From: Peribacillus simplex
Lineage (GTDB): Bacteria; Bacillota; Bacilli; Bacillales; DSM-1321
DNA length: 64,000 nucleotides
Reading direction: 5' to 3'
Assembly: GCF_900156045.1 (NCBI RefSeq)
Contig: NZ_FTMX01000005.1
Location: 248,001-312,000, forward strand
A program made the position numbers and the translations under genes. Under the pieces are notes generated by a model. The model was given only the letters and a program-made list of their open reading frames with translations. It did no database searches and was not told where the DNA came from. This document shows positions 30,434 through 38,075 of the stretch, one piece after another (position 1 is the stretch's first letter; every line of letters starts with the position of its first letter).

Positions 30434-30484
30434 AAGGCCGCCAAATGGCAGCCTTATTATGTCGCAAACGCACCCGTTAGTTGC
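30434..30484 (-). repeat. Terminator-linked motif, element B
   Basis: On the minus strand ACTAACGGGTGCG, then 13 bases, then a 10-bp stem with one mismatch (AAGGCTGCCA / TGGCGGCCTT) and T runs. It follows the stop codon of the decayed membrane-protein gene upstream. It has the same arrangement as at 8757-8809 and 36537-36594. Confidence 0.55.
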
Positions 30485-30522
30485 TTAAAACCTATAAACT
30501 ATGTAATAAAAAAGGATAACCC

Positions 30523-30885
30523 TTATGGTCTGTACCCGTATCCAAACCCGAATAAAAAAGTAATAAATAAAAAAATGGCAGTTGATGGAATGAAAATAAT
30601 AACAACCAATCCTTTAGCTGTTTTGCTTTGTACACTTCTATACCATTTGTAATAAATAAGCAGGAGAATTACTGCCAAAGTCTAGAAAAATATCCAACCA
30701 TTGTATCAATCCACATCTGGTACATGAAGGATAAAGATATAAGAAATTACAGAATAATAGCTACTATTGTAGTTTTATCCACCAAAATAAAAACCTATTG
30801 GAAATTACTATTAAAAAGATAATTGCCAGCATCACGAACAAACCTGTGTATCCCAAAACAAGAATCCATAAAAAAATGTTTAAAG
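30523..30885 (-). pseudogene. Frameshifted small membrane protein gene
   Basis: Successive minus-strand frames encode hydrophobic segments that read like one protein: a first part with LVLGYTGLFVMLAIIFLIV, then MYQMWIDTMVGYFSRL, then LAVILLLIYYKWYRSVQSK and AIFLFITFLFGFGYGYRP to a stop. At least two frame changes and an internal stop break it. About four membrane spans, family unknown. The 3' end is followed by element B. Confidence 0.5.
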
Positions 30886-30956
30886 GTGCCCGCTACGGAG
30901 ACACTATGTTTGTTGATAAAGGTTAAATTTTTAAACTAATTTTAGGTAACGACAAA

Positions 30957-31023
30957 GAGAGGGTACCCCCAAGGAAGTGACCTCACTATTTTGTAGGGCT
31001 CTGACCCTATGGGATAGCCTCTC
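30957..31023. other. Long imperfect hairpin, candidate structured RNA or terminator
   Basis: GAGAGGGTACCC at the left pairs with GGGATAGCCTCTC at the right with small bulges, and AGGG/CCCT and AGG/CCT pairs lie inside. It sits 15 bases past the stop codon of the small minus-strand gene at 31038, so it may be that gene's 3' structure. Confidence 0.35.
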
Positions 31024-31037
31024 ATTCTTAAGCAGTT

Positions 31038-31169
31038 TTACTTGGTTTCAGATTCATTTTTGCCCATGCCCTCAGCTAATTGATCAAATGATTTAACCTT
31101 ACCATGTGGATTCTGCGATTGTTTACGATCTTTCCATTGGCGTTCTTCTTGTCGCTTAGATTGAGTCAT
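31038..31169 (-). CDS. 43-residue conserved small protein (DUF6254-like)
   Basis: Short gene starting at ATG 31169 with AAAGGAGC nine bases upstream. The product begins MTQSKRQEERQWKDRKQSQ and continues NPHGKVKSFDQLAEGMG. I recall the same RQ-E-W-RKQ-QNPHGKVKSF pattern in small uncharacterised Bacillus proteins annotated DUF6254, but I cannot check this here. Highly hydrophilic, no membrane segment. It lies beside a likely spore protein gene on the same strand. Confidence 0.65.
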   Translation of the reverse strand: MTQSKRQEERQWKDRKQSQNPHGKVKSFDQLAEGMGKNESETK

Positions 31170-31280
31170 CTAAATAAGCTCCTTTATATAAAGTTCAGTA
31201 AACCATTAGAAGCATGCCTCCACCCTTTGTACTCGGGGGCAGTCATCACTTATCATGAGTTCGAGTCTGGCAAGTATTAA

Positions 31281-31463
31281 TTAATGCATGCCTTTCCACT
31301 CACCTTGATTTTTAGATGCTTTTTCTTTTTTTGCTTTATTTTTATGTGCTTGATTAGCGTTTGCACTGCCAAATTCTTGAGAGAATTCTGAATCCGTTTT
31401 GCTTGAATTGAATCCTTGTTTGTTCTTTTGGTCTGCATCATTTTTCTTTGTTCGTTTTGCCAT
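31281..31463 (-). CDS. Probable gamma-type small acid-soluble spore protein
   Basis: 60 residues, ATG with AAGGAGGGGTA upstream. Extremely hydrophilic, no Cys or Trp except one late Trp, rich in Lys, Asn, Gln, Ala. The middle, TDSEFSQEFGSANANQAHKNK, resembles the gamma-SASP repeat (YGTEFATETNVQAVK-type) with a possible GPR protease site at the EFSQEF element. Gamma SASPs are amino-acid stores of the spore that do not bind DNA. It has only one repeat and an unusual Lys-rich tail, so assignment to another small spore protein class remains open. Confidence 0.55.
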   Translation of the reverse strand: MAKRTKKNDADQKNKQGFNSSKTDSEFSQEFGSANANQAHKNKAKKEKASKNQGEWKGMH

Positions 31464-31667
31464 GGATACCCCTCCTTCTTATCTTTAGTATGAGATCAGA
31501 AAGAAGAAATATACCCCGAATTAATACCGATAGTAACATGAACCTTTCATGTAATTCGGGTAAAAAACAAAGTGAATAATAAGTACCGGTTCGGTTATTT
31601 TATAAGATACATACCTACAATGTTGCCGTTTTTAAATGGTGTTTGAAATTTACTTAACACCAGAATT

Positions 31668-31860
31668 TCTTGACTTTGATTTTTCCATTATTGACAACAC
31701 ACTTCCCATTTATATGTTGCTTTCCATCCTTCCCTCCTTGATGTTTAAAGTGTAATTATGATTGACTTTAGCATCTAATCTTGCTAAGTCTCCCGTTTTT
31801 GCCATGATATTTTTGACAGCTTCCCTCTTTAGATTATCCTTAACTTTTCCCATTGTTCCC
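31668..31860 (-). pseudogene. Broken copy of the 75-residue protein gene
   Basis: Matches the gene at 21833-22060 over nearly its whole length at the DNA level (for example the shared segments for AVKNIIA-MGDLARLDAKVN), but small deletions in the Lys-rich start and in the IKKPSSGK region break the frame. There is no ribosome site in front. Confidence 0.75.
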
Positions 31861-32102
31861 GTTTGATTTTTGCTTATTTTCATTGTTTTTCCTTATTTAT
31901 CCTTTCGGGATTATTTTTGGTTCAATAACAAAAAAGGTTACGATAAAAAAAAATGAATGATTCAGGCACAAGCTATTTAGCAAGAAATAATAAACGATAA
32001 CTAAGCAAGGGTTTTCCACATAAATATTTTTTTATGATATGATAGTTAAATTGTTTATCTACCATGTGACACATTTACATTCATCTAAGAAAAGAGGTAT
32101 TT
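31861..32102. other. Intergenic region upstream of MFS gene
   Basis: AT-rich, with no gene seen. The promoter for the plus-strand transporter should lie here, but no -35/-10 pair is convincing. Confidence 0.4.
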
Positions 32103-33293
32103 ATGCACGACACAGAATTATCCAAGCGACATTGGTTACTCATCTTAACACTTACTTTATTAACATTTGTTCTCGGGACAAGCGAATTTGTTATCATCGG
32201 GATCTTAACCGATATTTCCTCGAGTCTCCATATTACAAATGCAAAAGCAGGTACACTCGTTTCTGCGTTTGCGATTACGTTTGCCATTGCGACACCACTC
32301 GTGATGTCGGCAACAAGCCATTTTCCAAAACGTAAATGGATGTTGTTTTTGATCGGATCGTTCATCATCCTGAATGCTTTGTGCGTAATTTCGACGAGCT
32401 ACATCATGCTCCTTGCTCTTCGGATGATGACTGCGATCGTAACAGGCGTTTTAATTTCGCTTGCCATGATTGTTGCAAGCGAAACCATGCCAATCGCAAA
32501 ACGTGGACTTGCTATATCATTCGTTTTTGGTGGTTTTACTCTTGCAAATGTAATTGGAGTACCAATAGGCACTGTCATCGCTGATTGGTACAACTGGAAT
32601 GCAACCTTCCTGTTAACGACTTTTCTCGGTGGAATTGCGTTTTTGGCATCTTTCTTCATTTTACCTACTATGCACAGTACATTTCGCAGTTCAATGCGTG
32701 AGCAATTTTCTTTGTTAATACATCCACGAATCTTGATGGCTTTTTTCATCCCATCTTTTGGATTTGGAGCAACATATGCCGTTTATACGTATCTTGTTCC
32801 GATCCTGAAAGGAATGGAAGCACCAAGTAGTTCAATCAGTTTGATCTTGTTTGGCTACGGATTCATTTCCATTTTCAGCAACATTCTTGCTGGTAAAATT
32901 GCCAGCCACAATGCTATCGGACGCCTCCGGTTTGTTTTTCTCGTTCAAGCAATTGTTCTGGTCAGTTTATATTGGACCACAGATAATTTAATCTTTGGAT
33001 TGGTTAATATTAGTTTAATGTCATTAATGGCTATCCTTTTAACTACATCTACCCAACTTTATTTGATAGATCTTGCCGGCATTTATCAACCAAAAGCTAC
33101 AGGACTAGCTGCTTCACTGATGCCAGTAGCAAGCAATGTCGGTATCGCCTTTGGTTCCGCATTAGGCGGAGTTGTTTACCATCAGGGAAATTTGATGAAT
33201 GTTACATTAGTAGGTGGTTTGGTTGCTATCTTTGCAAGTCTTCTAACTTTCCTAAGTCATCGCTTAGACCAAAAACAAAAGAAACTAGCATAA
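32103..33293 (+). CDS. MFS transporter, DHA1 (AraJ/YdhP-like) family
   Basis: 396-residue major facilitator with 12 predicted membrane spans. The DHA1 start pattern LTFVLGTSEFVIIGILTDIS, the second-loop region (SATSHFPKRKWMLF) and the motif C-like stretch FVFGGFTLANVIGVPIGTVI near residues 140-160 place it with drug or sugar efflux proteins of the AraJ/YdhP/CmlA type. The substrate cannot be told. ATG preceded by AAAGAGGT. Terminator at 33611. Confidence 0.9.
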   Translation: MHDTELSKRHWLLILTLTLLTFVLGTSEFVIIGILTDISSSLHITNAKAGTLVSAFAITFAIATPLVMSATSHFPKRKWMLFLIGSFIILNALCVISTSYIMLLALRMMTAIVTGVLISLAMIVASETMPIAKRGLAISFVFGGFTLANVIGVPIGTVIADWYNWNATFLLTTFLGGIAFLASFFILPTMHSTFRSSMREQFSLLIHPRILMAFFIPSFGFGATYAVYTYLVPILKGMEAPSSSISLILFGYGFISIFSNILAGKIASHNAIGRLRFVFLVQAIVLVSLYWTTDNLIFGLVNISLMSLMAILLTTSTQLYLIDLAGIYQPKATGLAASLMPVASNVGIAFGSALGGVVYHQGNLMNVTLVGGLVAIFASLLTFLSHRLDQKQKKLA

Positions 33294-33467
33294 GTGAGAA
33301 GCTATGAGCGCCTTGATATGCATCCTCTTGTACCTGCAATTGCAAACGAGAAGTGTTATTGTGGCTTTGAAACAATGTGGTATCAAATTAATACAAGAAA
33401 TCTTGATAACGGAACAAAAATGGAAAGAGCATGTTTTGAAAAAAGATTGGTCAAAACATGCGCTTAA
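33294..33467 (+). CDS. 57-residue ORF directly after the MFS stop
   Basis: The GTG at 33294 follows the MFS stop codon without a gap and in the same frame. The product MRSYERLDMHPLVPAIANEK continues CYCGFETMWYQINTRNLDNG and ends RLVKTCA. Its residue composition is that of a folded protein, with three Cys and two aromatic clusters, but I recognise no family and there is no ribosome site. It may be the remnant of a larger gene or a short co-translated peptide. A competing 102-codon frame at 33304 looks less protein-like. Confidence 0.3.
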   Translation: MRSYERLDMHPLVPAIANEKCYCGFETMWYQINTRNLDNGTKMERACFEKRLVKTCA

Positions 33468-33610
33468 CCATATTCAATTGAATGATACTGTTATAAAAAA
33501 GTTTAATCATTTTCCATACTTCTTACAGGACCAACCAGCTAATGGGTTGTCAAAATCTTTCTCTAAAATTTCATTTTCCGTTTGGTCTACTTTTTTGGTC
33601 CATGCCCAAT

Positions 33611-33641
33611 AACCCTCCAAAACTTTTTGGCAGGGTTTTTT
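33611..33641 (+). terminator. Terminator downstream of MFS gene
   Basis: Stem AACCCT / AGGGTT (extended by GCC/GG-type pairs) followed by TTTTTT on the plus strand. Confidence 0.75.
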
Positions 33642-33871
33642 CGGAACGTTTTTTCTTTTTAATAATACGTAAATCCAATTAGGCAACGATTGAACGTTGG
33701 CAGGTTTTCCATCGTTTTTTTCTTATCATATTATTCTATTAGAATTAATTCCCTAATCGCAACCCGCTTAATATTAGATCATCCTCTTATACGCAAGATG
33801 TTAAAAACTAAGTAATTATTCACTGTCAACTTTGTCCACAACCGCAATAACCCAGGGTTTTCTGAACACGA

Positions 33872-34645
33872 TTATTGACTATTGAATCTTTCTTGGTTTA
33901 TATTCATACCTTCATAACATCTTTTTTGATAAGAGCAGCTTTTGCAAACTGTTAAGGAATCCGTTTTCAAATACTTATTGCGTTCTTGTAAAAGTTTCTT
34001 GATTATGTTGAGGTATTCCAATCCATCCGAAACATCATTCATGTTCGGAATATACGTTTCCGTTTTACCTTCCATAAGCGAGTATATCTCTATTCTTTCC
34101 GGTAGCTGACCAAATGCCTTTTCACAAAATACCGAAATCATATTATTAAATAATAGGTTCATTTCTTCATGTGTATCAACTAAATACTTCTTTATGATGA
34201 ATGAGTTGCTTGACCATTCTGCAACTTCGAAAGTTAAGGAAAGTTCGGTTCCCAACTCCTCAATATTAATGTTAAACTTTTCATATAAAAATAAAGGTGG
34301 ATATTCAATTTTTGTAGTAGTTAAAAATTGGAGTAAATGATCTGTTATATTAGCAAGAGCCATATAATAATGATTCTTTGACTCAAACTGACGTACATCA
34401 ATGGCACTCCAATGATCATCTATGAACTCCATAACTTTCTTTGTCGTCTTATTTATTGGAGGAAGTTTATAATAACGACTTACAACTTGTTTAACCACAA
34501 ATTGAACCATTTTCCTCCAATCCAATTGAGATGTGATTTTTCCTTCTATATGAAGAAAGTAAAATTGATAAGGACATCTTATAAAATCTTGTAGATGGTA
34601 ATCAGTTAAAGTAGCAATGGAAATCCGATGTTCCTTACCCATCAT
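33872..34645 (-). CDS. YkuO-like protein with RecB-type Cys motifs
   Basis: About 257 residues (ATG 34645, AGAGGTGATGGGA upstream). The N-terminal motif LTDYHLQDFIRCPYQFYF and the C-terminal CKSCSYQKRC are the paired Cys signatures of PD-(D/E)XK proteins of the AddB/Cas4 type, where they hold a 4Fe-4S cluster. However, the central catalytic block (usually G-x-x-D-R-D and D-Y-K) is not obvious in LSLTFEVAEWSSNSFIIKKY, so it may be non-catalytic. It lies 32 bases after a flavodoxin gene under a Fur box, as ykuO does in the B. subtilis ykuNOP operon. A role in low-iron redox metabolism is inferred. Confidence 0.6.
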   Translation of the reverse strand: MMGKEHRISIATLTDYHLQDFIRCPYQFYFLHIEGKITSQLDWRKMVQFVVKQVVSRYYKLPPINKTTKKVMEFIDDHWSAIDVRQFESKNHYYMALANITDHLLQFLTTTKIEYPPLFLYEKFNINIEELGTELSLTFEVAEWSSNSFIIKKYLVDTHEEMNLLFNNMISVFCEKAFGQLPERIEIYSLMEGKTETYIPNMNDVSDGLEYLNIIKKLLQERNKYLKTDSLTVCKSCSYQKRCYEGMNINQERFNSQ

Positions 34646-34677
34646 TCCCATCACCTCTCTTTCCCCATAAAATTTCT

Positions 34678-35145
34678 CTAATTCTTAATCGAAGGGACAA
34701 AACTTTTCTTTATAAAATCCCCCCCAAAATTTTGGCAGTTTTTGATATCCTCATCATCTGGGGTTAATTCTACTTTTAACCCTTCTAGGACGATAACAGC
34801 ACCCTTTTCCCTTAATTTTTCGTTCAAAATATCTACGGCTGCACCATATTGTGTGTAAGAAGAATCGCAGGAACCAAACACCGCAGCTTTTTTTCCTGTC
34901 AGATCAATATGATCCAATTCCTCATAAAAGTCTAAATAATCATCCGGTAATTCTCCGTCTCCCCACGTATATGCACCTAATAAGATACCATCGTAATCTC
35001 CAAGTATAGACGCTTCAGGACCATCCATTATATCTATCTTTTCAATATTCACATCACTGATTTCCGTGATTCCTTCTGCAATGGCATTGGCCATTTCTTC
35101 TGTATTTCCACTCATACTGGCAAAAATTATAATGATTTTAGACAT
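34678..35145 (-). CDS. Flavodoxin, Fur regulated (YkuN/YkuP-like)
   Basis: FMN electron carrier that replaces ferredoxin under iron limitation; about 155 residues. The start is ATG 35145, behind GAAAGGGAA; an apparent longer frame runs through the Fur operator and is not used. The FMN phosphate loop FASMSGNTEEMA is at residues 7-18, the WGDGELPDD loop near residue 60 and SCDSSYTQYGAA near residue 92 bind the isoalloxazine. In B. subtilis the orthologous flavodoxins serve fatty-acid desaturation and P450 BioI. First gene of the operon with the YkuO-like gene. Confidence 0.92.
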   Translation of the reverse strand: MSKIIIIFASMSGNTEEMANAIAEGITEISDVNIEKIDIMDGPEASILGDYDGILLGAYTWGDGELPDDYLDFYEELDHIDLTGKKAAVFGSCDSSYTQYGAAVDILNEKLREKGAVIVLEGLKVELTPDDEDIKNCQNFGGDFIKKSFVPSIKN

Positions 35146-35165
35146 GATAAATTCCCTTTCAACAA

Positions 35166-35180
35166 TGATAATTATTATCA
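35166..35180 (-). promoter_or_regulatory. Perfect Fur box
   Basis: TGATAATTATTATCA is an exact 7-1-7 Bacillus Fur site, 20 bases before the flavodoxin start codon. It predicts iron repression of the flavodoxin/YkuO-like operon. Confidence 0.92.
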
Positions 35181-35499
35181 ATTATTTATAAAAATTTTTT
35201 AATTAGTGCGTTATCACCTTTAATTAAAATTTGGTACATCGAATCCCTGAACCTAATGATCTCCTATTTACTTTACCTACATCGAGCATGAGCTCACACC
35301 ACAGTAGGGCATGACATTTAAAAATCAACTTCTAACACCTGATACAATTATTTCTTGATATAGCAACACGAATCACATTGAAAAAATATTATAGATAGAT
35401 ACTCACCTTCCTTTTTGTTGAAGTGTCCATTTTGAAAGAAACCGCTTCTTGAACGATTCTCTGCTTTTATTTTATATGTTCATGAAAATGCCCTGTTCT
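35181..35499. other. Intergenic region, no gene seen
   Basis: About 320 AT-rich bases between the Fur box and the end of the IDEAL-domain gene. No open frame with a ribosome site. The flavodoxin promoter should be here. Confidence 0.4.
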
Positions 35500-35898
35500 T
35501 TAAAAAGCATGTACATTTCCAGAATCCATTTTATTCTTTATTTTTTGTACGTTGCTCAGTTCATCAGCAAATGAAAGAAATGACTCCCTATCATGTGCAT
35601 CGAGTGCTTCGTTTACTTTAAAGCTCAAATGGTTAATTTTTAGGTTCAAATCCAAAATGGAGCAAATGCTACCATTGGTATACAGTTCCTCAATATCTTC
35701 TACATGCATAAAAAACTGAAACTCATTGTTGACAACTATTAAAGAGTGCCATCCTAGGCAATCAACGTACTTCCGTTCGTTTGTAATTGTCCAAACATCA
35801 CCTTGAAGAAACTCAATTATATGTTGGTGCTTTTGCCCAGGACAGCAGCAGCTTACTTGATGCTGAAATGATTCCAATATTACAAAATTTTTATTCAT
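35500..35898 (-). CDS. IDEAL-domain protein, probably iron regulated
   Basis: About 132 residues from ATG 35898, with GGGAGGAAC upstream. The first part has a Cys/His-rich patch (HQVSCCCPGQKHQH) that could bind a metal, then a YpiB-like middle. The C-terminal segment LNHLSFKVNEALDAHDRESF is of the IDEAL type (I-N-ALD-x-D-R-x-F), a short helical motif found in Bacillus adaptor proteins. The function is not known to me. The double Fur box and promoter at 36080-36136 point toward this gene. Confidence 0.6.
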   Translation of the reverse strand: MNKNFVILESFQHQVSCCCPGQKHQHIIEFLQGDVWTITNERKYVDCLGWHSLIVVNNEFQFFMHVEDIEELYTNGSICSILDLNLKINHLSFKVNEALDAHDRESFLSFADELSNVQKIKNKMDSGNVHAF

Positions 35899-35921
35899 AG
35901 GTGTTCCTCCCTCACTCACAT

Positions 35922-36032
35922 TCAGTTTTTAAATTCTTCTTCAATCTTAGCTCTTTGTTTGTCAGAGTTACCGTCAATTCTAATAAGTTTGACTAATTTT
36001 TTAATTTTTCTTCCTGGTCCAAAACTGTATAT
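35922..36032 (-). CDS. Possible small basic protein without standard start
   Basis: Between an upstream TGA and the stop at 35922 the minus strand encodes YSFGPGRKIKKLVKLIRIDG and then NSDKQRAKIEEEFKN, a plausible basic helical peptide, but the frame has no ATG, GTG or TTG. It sits between the Fur-controlled promoter and the IDEAL gene. It could be a broken gene, one that uses ATT or ATA, or a relic. B. subtilis has small basic Fur-regulated Fbp proteins, but I see no direct similarity. Confidence 0.25.
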   Translation of the reverse strand: MYSFGPGRKIKKLVKLIRIDGNSDKQRAKIEEEFKN

Positions 36033-36079
36033 TCAATATTGTCGCATTTTAATATCGAAATTCTTTTTGCAGAACTAAT

Positions 36080-36136
36080 TGAAAATGATTATCAATTTCA
36101 TTTAGTATTTTATATGATAATGATTATCACTGTCAA
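36080..36136 (-). promoter_or_regulatory. Sigma-A promoter with two Fur boxes
   Basis: Exact Fur box TGATAATGATTATCA at 36115-36129 and a 14/15 match, TGAAAATGATTATCA, at 36080-36094. On the minus strand TTGACA (36136-36131) and TATAAA follow with a spacer of about 16 bases, the perfect box filling the spacer. This predicts tight iron repression of the genes at 35500-36032. Confidence 0.85.
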
Positions 36137-36234
36137 TCCGTTTTCGCCAACTTTTCATATTTTTGTTTTGATGCCTCGGAAAAATAGATGCCCAATTACT
36201 GCTGCCAAGCACATTTTAAGTATTATATAAGTTT

Positions 36235-36372
36235 TTAACATTCGCCCGATTTGTTAGGAAAGAACTCAATCATGCTTTCTGCTAGTCTACTTTCTCCAGC
36301 TATATATCCCCCCTCGAAAATAGGATATTCCTTTAGCAACAATAAAGAAAACTTCCAATTTTCCTCCTCTAC
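36235..36372 (-). pseudogene. Gene remnant of unknown family
   Basis: Open minus-strand frame without a start codon, encoding VEEENWKFSLLLLKEYPIFE then GGYIAGESRLAESMIEFFPNKSGEC. Composition looks like the C-terminal end of a real protein. No family assigned. Confidence 0.3.
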
Positions 36373-36412
36373 TTACTAACCATATACCTCCATGCAGTGT
36401 CATAGCTTGCTT

Positions 36413-36516
36413 GTTATACGAATCTAAGTCCCAGCCAGCCCCAAACAAATTTCGGACGGACAGTTTACTTCACGGGATTAACTCCCACGCACCCGTAAGT
36501 GCTACTCTGGCTAATG
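36413..36516. repeat. Degenerate repeat, copy D
   Basis: Same ordered blocks as the copy at 21003-21119 (GTTATACGA, ATCTAAGTCCCA, CGGACAGTTT, CTTCACG, CACGCACCCGTA, CTGGCTA) with indels between them. Confidence 0.55.
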
Positions 36517-36536
36517 ATAAAAAATTTCTATTAAAA

Positions 36537-36594
36537 AAGGTCAACCAGTTGTTTTACTGGTCGACCTTAGAAGACGAAAGTACCCGTCAGTTCC
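36537..36594 (-). terminator. Terminator-linked motif, element C
   Basis: On the minus strand AACTGACGGGTAC lies six bases after the stop codon of the broken secreted-protein gene, followed after 11 bases by a hairpin (AAGGTCGACCAGT / ACTGGTTGACCTT) and six T. Same layout as elements A and B. Confidence 0.65.
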
Positions 36595-36598
36595 ATAG

Positions 36599-37050
36599 CT
36601 ACTTACAGTGTTTGATATTACTTCTTAATATAGTGGGTCCCAATTTTTTAGTTTTTGAATTAGAAAGACGCACCTGCACTTCTACATTTTCCATTTTCGC
36701 TGTAATTTCATCAAATCTTCCAGCCCAAGTTGGACTATCTTTTTCTGGAGAAGGATAAAGCCTGAAACGCCAACTAATTTCGTCTGTTATAAAGCAAAAC
36801 CTTCATAGCTATCGTAATTCCCATAAGTAGATGGTTCTGGAAGGTGTACACCAAGAATACTTACATTAGTTCGTGCAAAACTTGGTGGGCGTAACTGCAC
36901 TTTATAAACCAATGCTATTCCCTTTGAATTTGTAAGCTTTTTATCAATTGGTTCCAATACCATACTACAAGGCATAGTTGTTGCATTTGTTTGAATGGGA
37001 GAAATGACAAAAGTAAAGATAATAAATATGCCCAAAATAATTTTTTTCAT
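36599..37050 (-). pseudogene. Frameshifted secreted protein gene
   Basis: Starts at ATG 37050 (AGAGGTGTTGGT upstream) with a clear Sec signal peptide (MKKIILGIFIIFTFVISPIQ, cleavage near TNA). The frame stops at 36787 after NYDSYEGFAL, but the next frame continues at once with ITDEISWRFRLYPSPEKDSP and runs through WAGRFDEITAKMENVEVQVR to a stop at 36599. The original product would be about 150 residues, a small exported protein with one Cys in TTMPCSMVLEP. A single +1 shift breaks it, so a real mutation or a sequencing error are both possible. Confidence 0.7.
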
Positions 37051-37263
37051 ACCAACACCTCTTATAATTATTTTGGTTATTTTACCCTCAATATGATCTA
37101 AATATAGATAGTCCTTATTCAAGTAACCTGCCTCTCTAGTTGCATAAGAAAAGGAGCTGCTGAACAGCTCCTGGTAATAAAGTAAAGCACCTTTTTTTGT
37201 TACATTAACATAAATATCCACTTGAAACTCACCTAAAAGAATTAAAGGTCAGGTGATATGAAT

Positions 37264-37650
37264 TCAACCAAGCATAACATAATCCCCTACTTTAATTTGA
37301 TTCTTTTCAAACCATCCAAGATTCACTTCAATTGCATAATGATATGATATTTCTGGATCATAAATAGGGCATATATCTTTTATACAAGGCTCCATATCAA
37401 GTATTTTTAGAATTTCCCCAGCTGAGTCAAGAAAAGCAATAGATAAAGGAATTAATGTGTTTTTCATCCAAAAACCACCATATATTTCTTCTGAAAACAC
37501 AAATAACATCCCTTCATTTTCAGGTAATTTCCTAACAAACATTAAGCCCTTATCTCTTTTTCTTTGAGTATCTGCAACTTGAACGGTTAATCTAGTTTCC
37601 TTGTTTCCATTAAGTATTTTTATCATTTTTCTTTTTATTATATTTTTCAT
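37264..37650 (-). CDS. DUF192 family protein
   Basis: About 128 residues, ATG 37650 with GAAGGTGA upstream. DUF192 hallmarks are present: DTQRKRDKGLMFVRKLPENEGMLFVF, the GGFWMKNTLIPLSIAFLD block and a C-terminal YAIEVNLGWFEKNQIKVGD. DUF192 is a small beta-rich domain found in bacteria and archaea without a firm biochemical role. Most members carry a signal peptide, and this one has only a basic N-terminus, so its location is uncertain. Single gene. Confidence 0.88.
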   Translation of the reverse strand: MKNIIKRKMIKILNGNKETRLTVQVADTQRKRDKGLMFVRKLPENEGMLFVFSEEIYGGFWMKNTLIPLSIAFLDSAGEILKILDMEPCIKDICPIYDPEISYHYAIEVNLGWFEKNQIKVGDYVMLG

Positions 37651-37884
37651 GTTCACTCACCTTCGAATATTATTATAAACAGGAAAGAATTTTAGTTCTT
37701 TTAAAAAAAGTTCATAAGATTGAAAGTTTCTTTTTTCGAAAAAACGACTATTCCCTAATAATAAAAAGGAAGAAAATTGGAGATAAAACGAATGAACTAA
37801 GCACCTTTTCACTTCTTATACTTATTCTATGATTTTATATTTAATACGCTGTTTTCAATAATCACAGCAACAATATAAAAGCAC
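37651..37884. other. Intergenic region
   Basis: AT-rich; no gene recognised. Confidence 0.35.
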
Positions 37885-38075
37885 AGGCGTGGTTTTGGAA
37901 ACCTTTCTTGAACTTAATTAAAGCTTGTGAAATGAAATTTTTAGTTGTTAACGCACAGCATATGAAAGCTGCCCCTGATCGAAATCGACGAGAATTGCAT
38001 GAGCTTGTGCCATCGCGGAAGTTTGAAGAACGAGCTAAACAACATAATTAAATTAAAAAGGTGCTTGACCAAATA
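37885..38075 (+). pseudogene. IS110-family transposase remnant
   Basis: Plus-strand fragments read GVVLETFLELIKACEMKFLV, then VNAQHMKAAP, then DRNRRELHELVPSRKFEERA and IKKVLDQ. These match the order of IS110 transposases (LLVNAQHIKAVPGRK..., RQLRELVRYRKSLIEERAR..., IQKVLE) with the stretch between the second and third block deleted and at least one frameshift. No ends recognised. Confidence 0.6.

Noticed and set aside
33304-33612. 102-codon plus-strand frame after the MFS gene
   Set aside because: Less protein-like than the frame starting at 33294, runs into the terminator, and lacks a ribosome site.
36039-36230. 63-codon plus-strand frame
   Set aside because: It covers both Fur boxes and the promoter, so it is regulatory DNA and not a gene.
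36411-36758. 115-codon plus-strand frame
   Set aside because: It runs through repeat copy D, a terminator hairpin and the antisense of a broken secreted-protein gene; no ribosome site or family resemblance.
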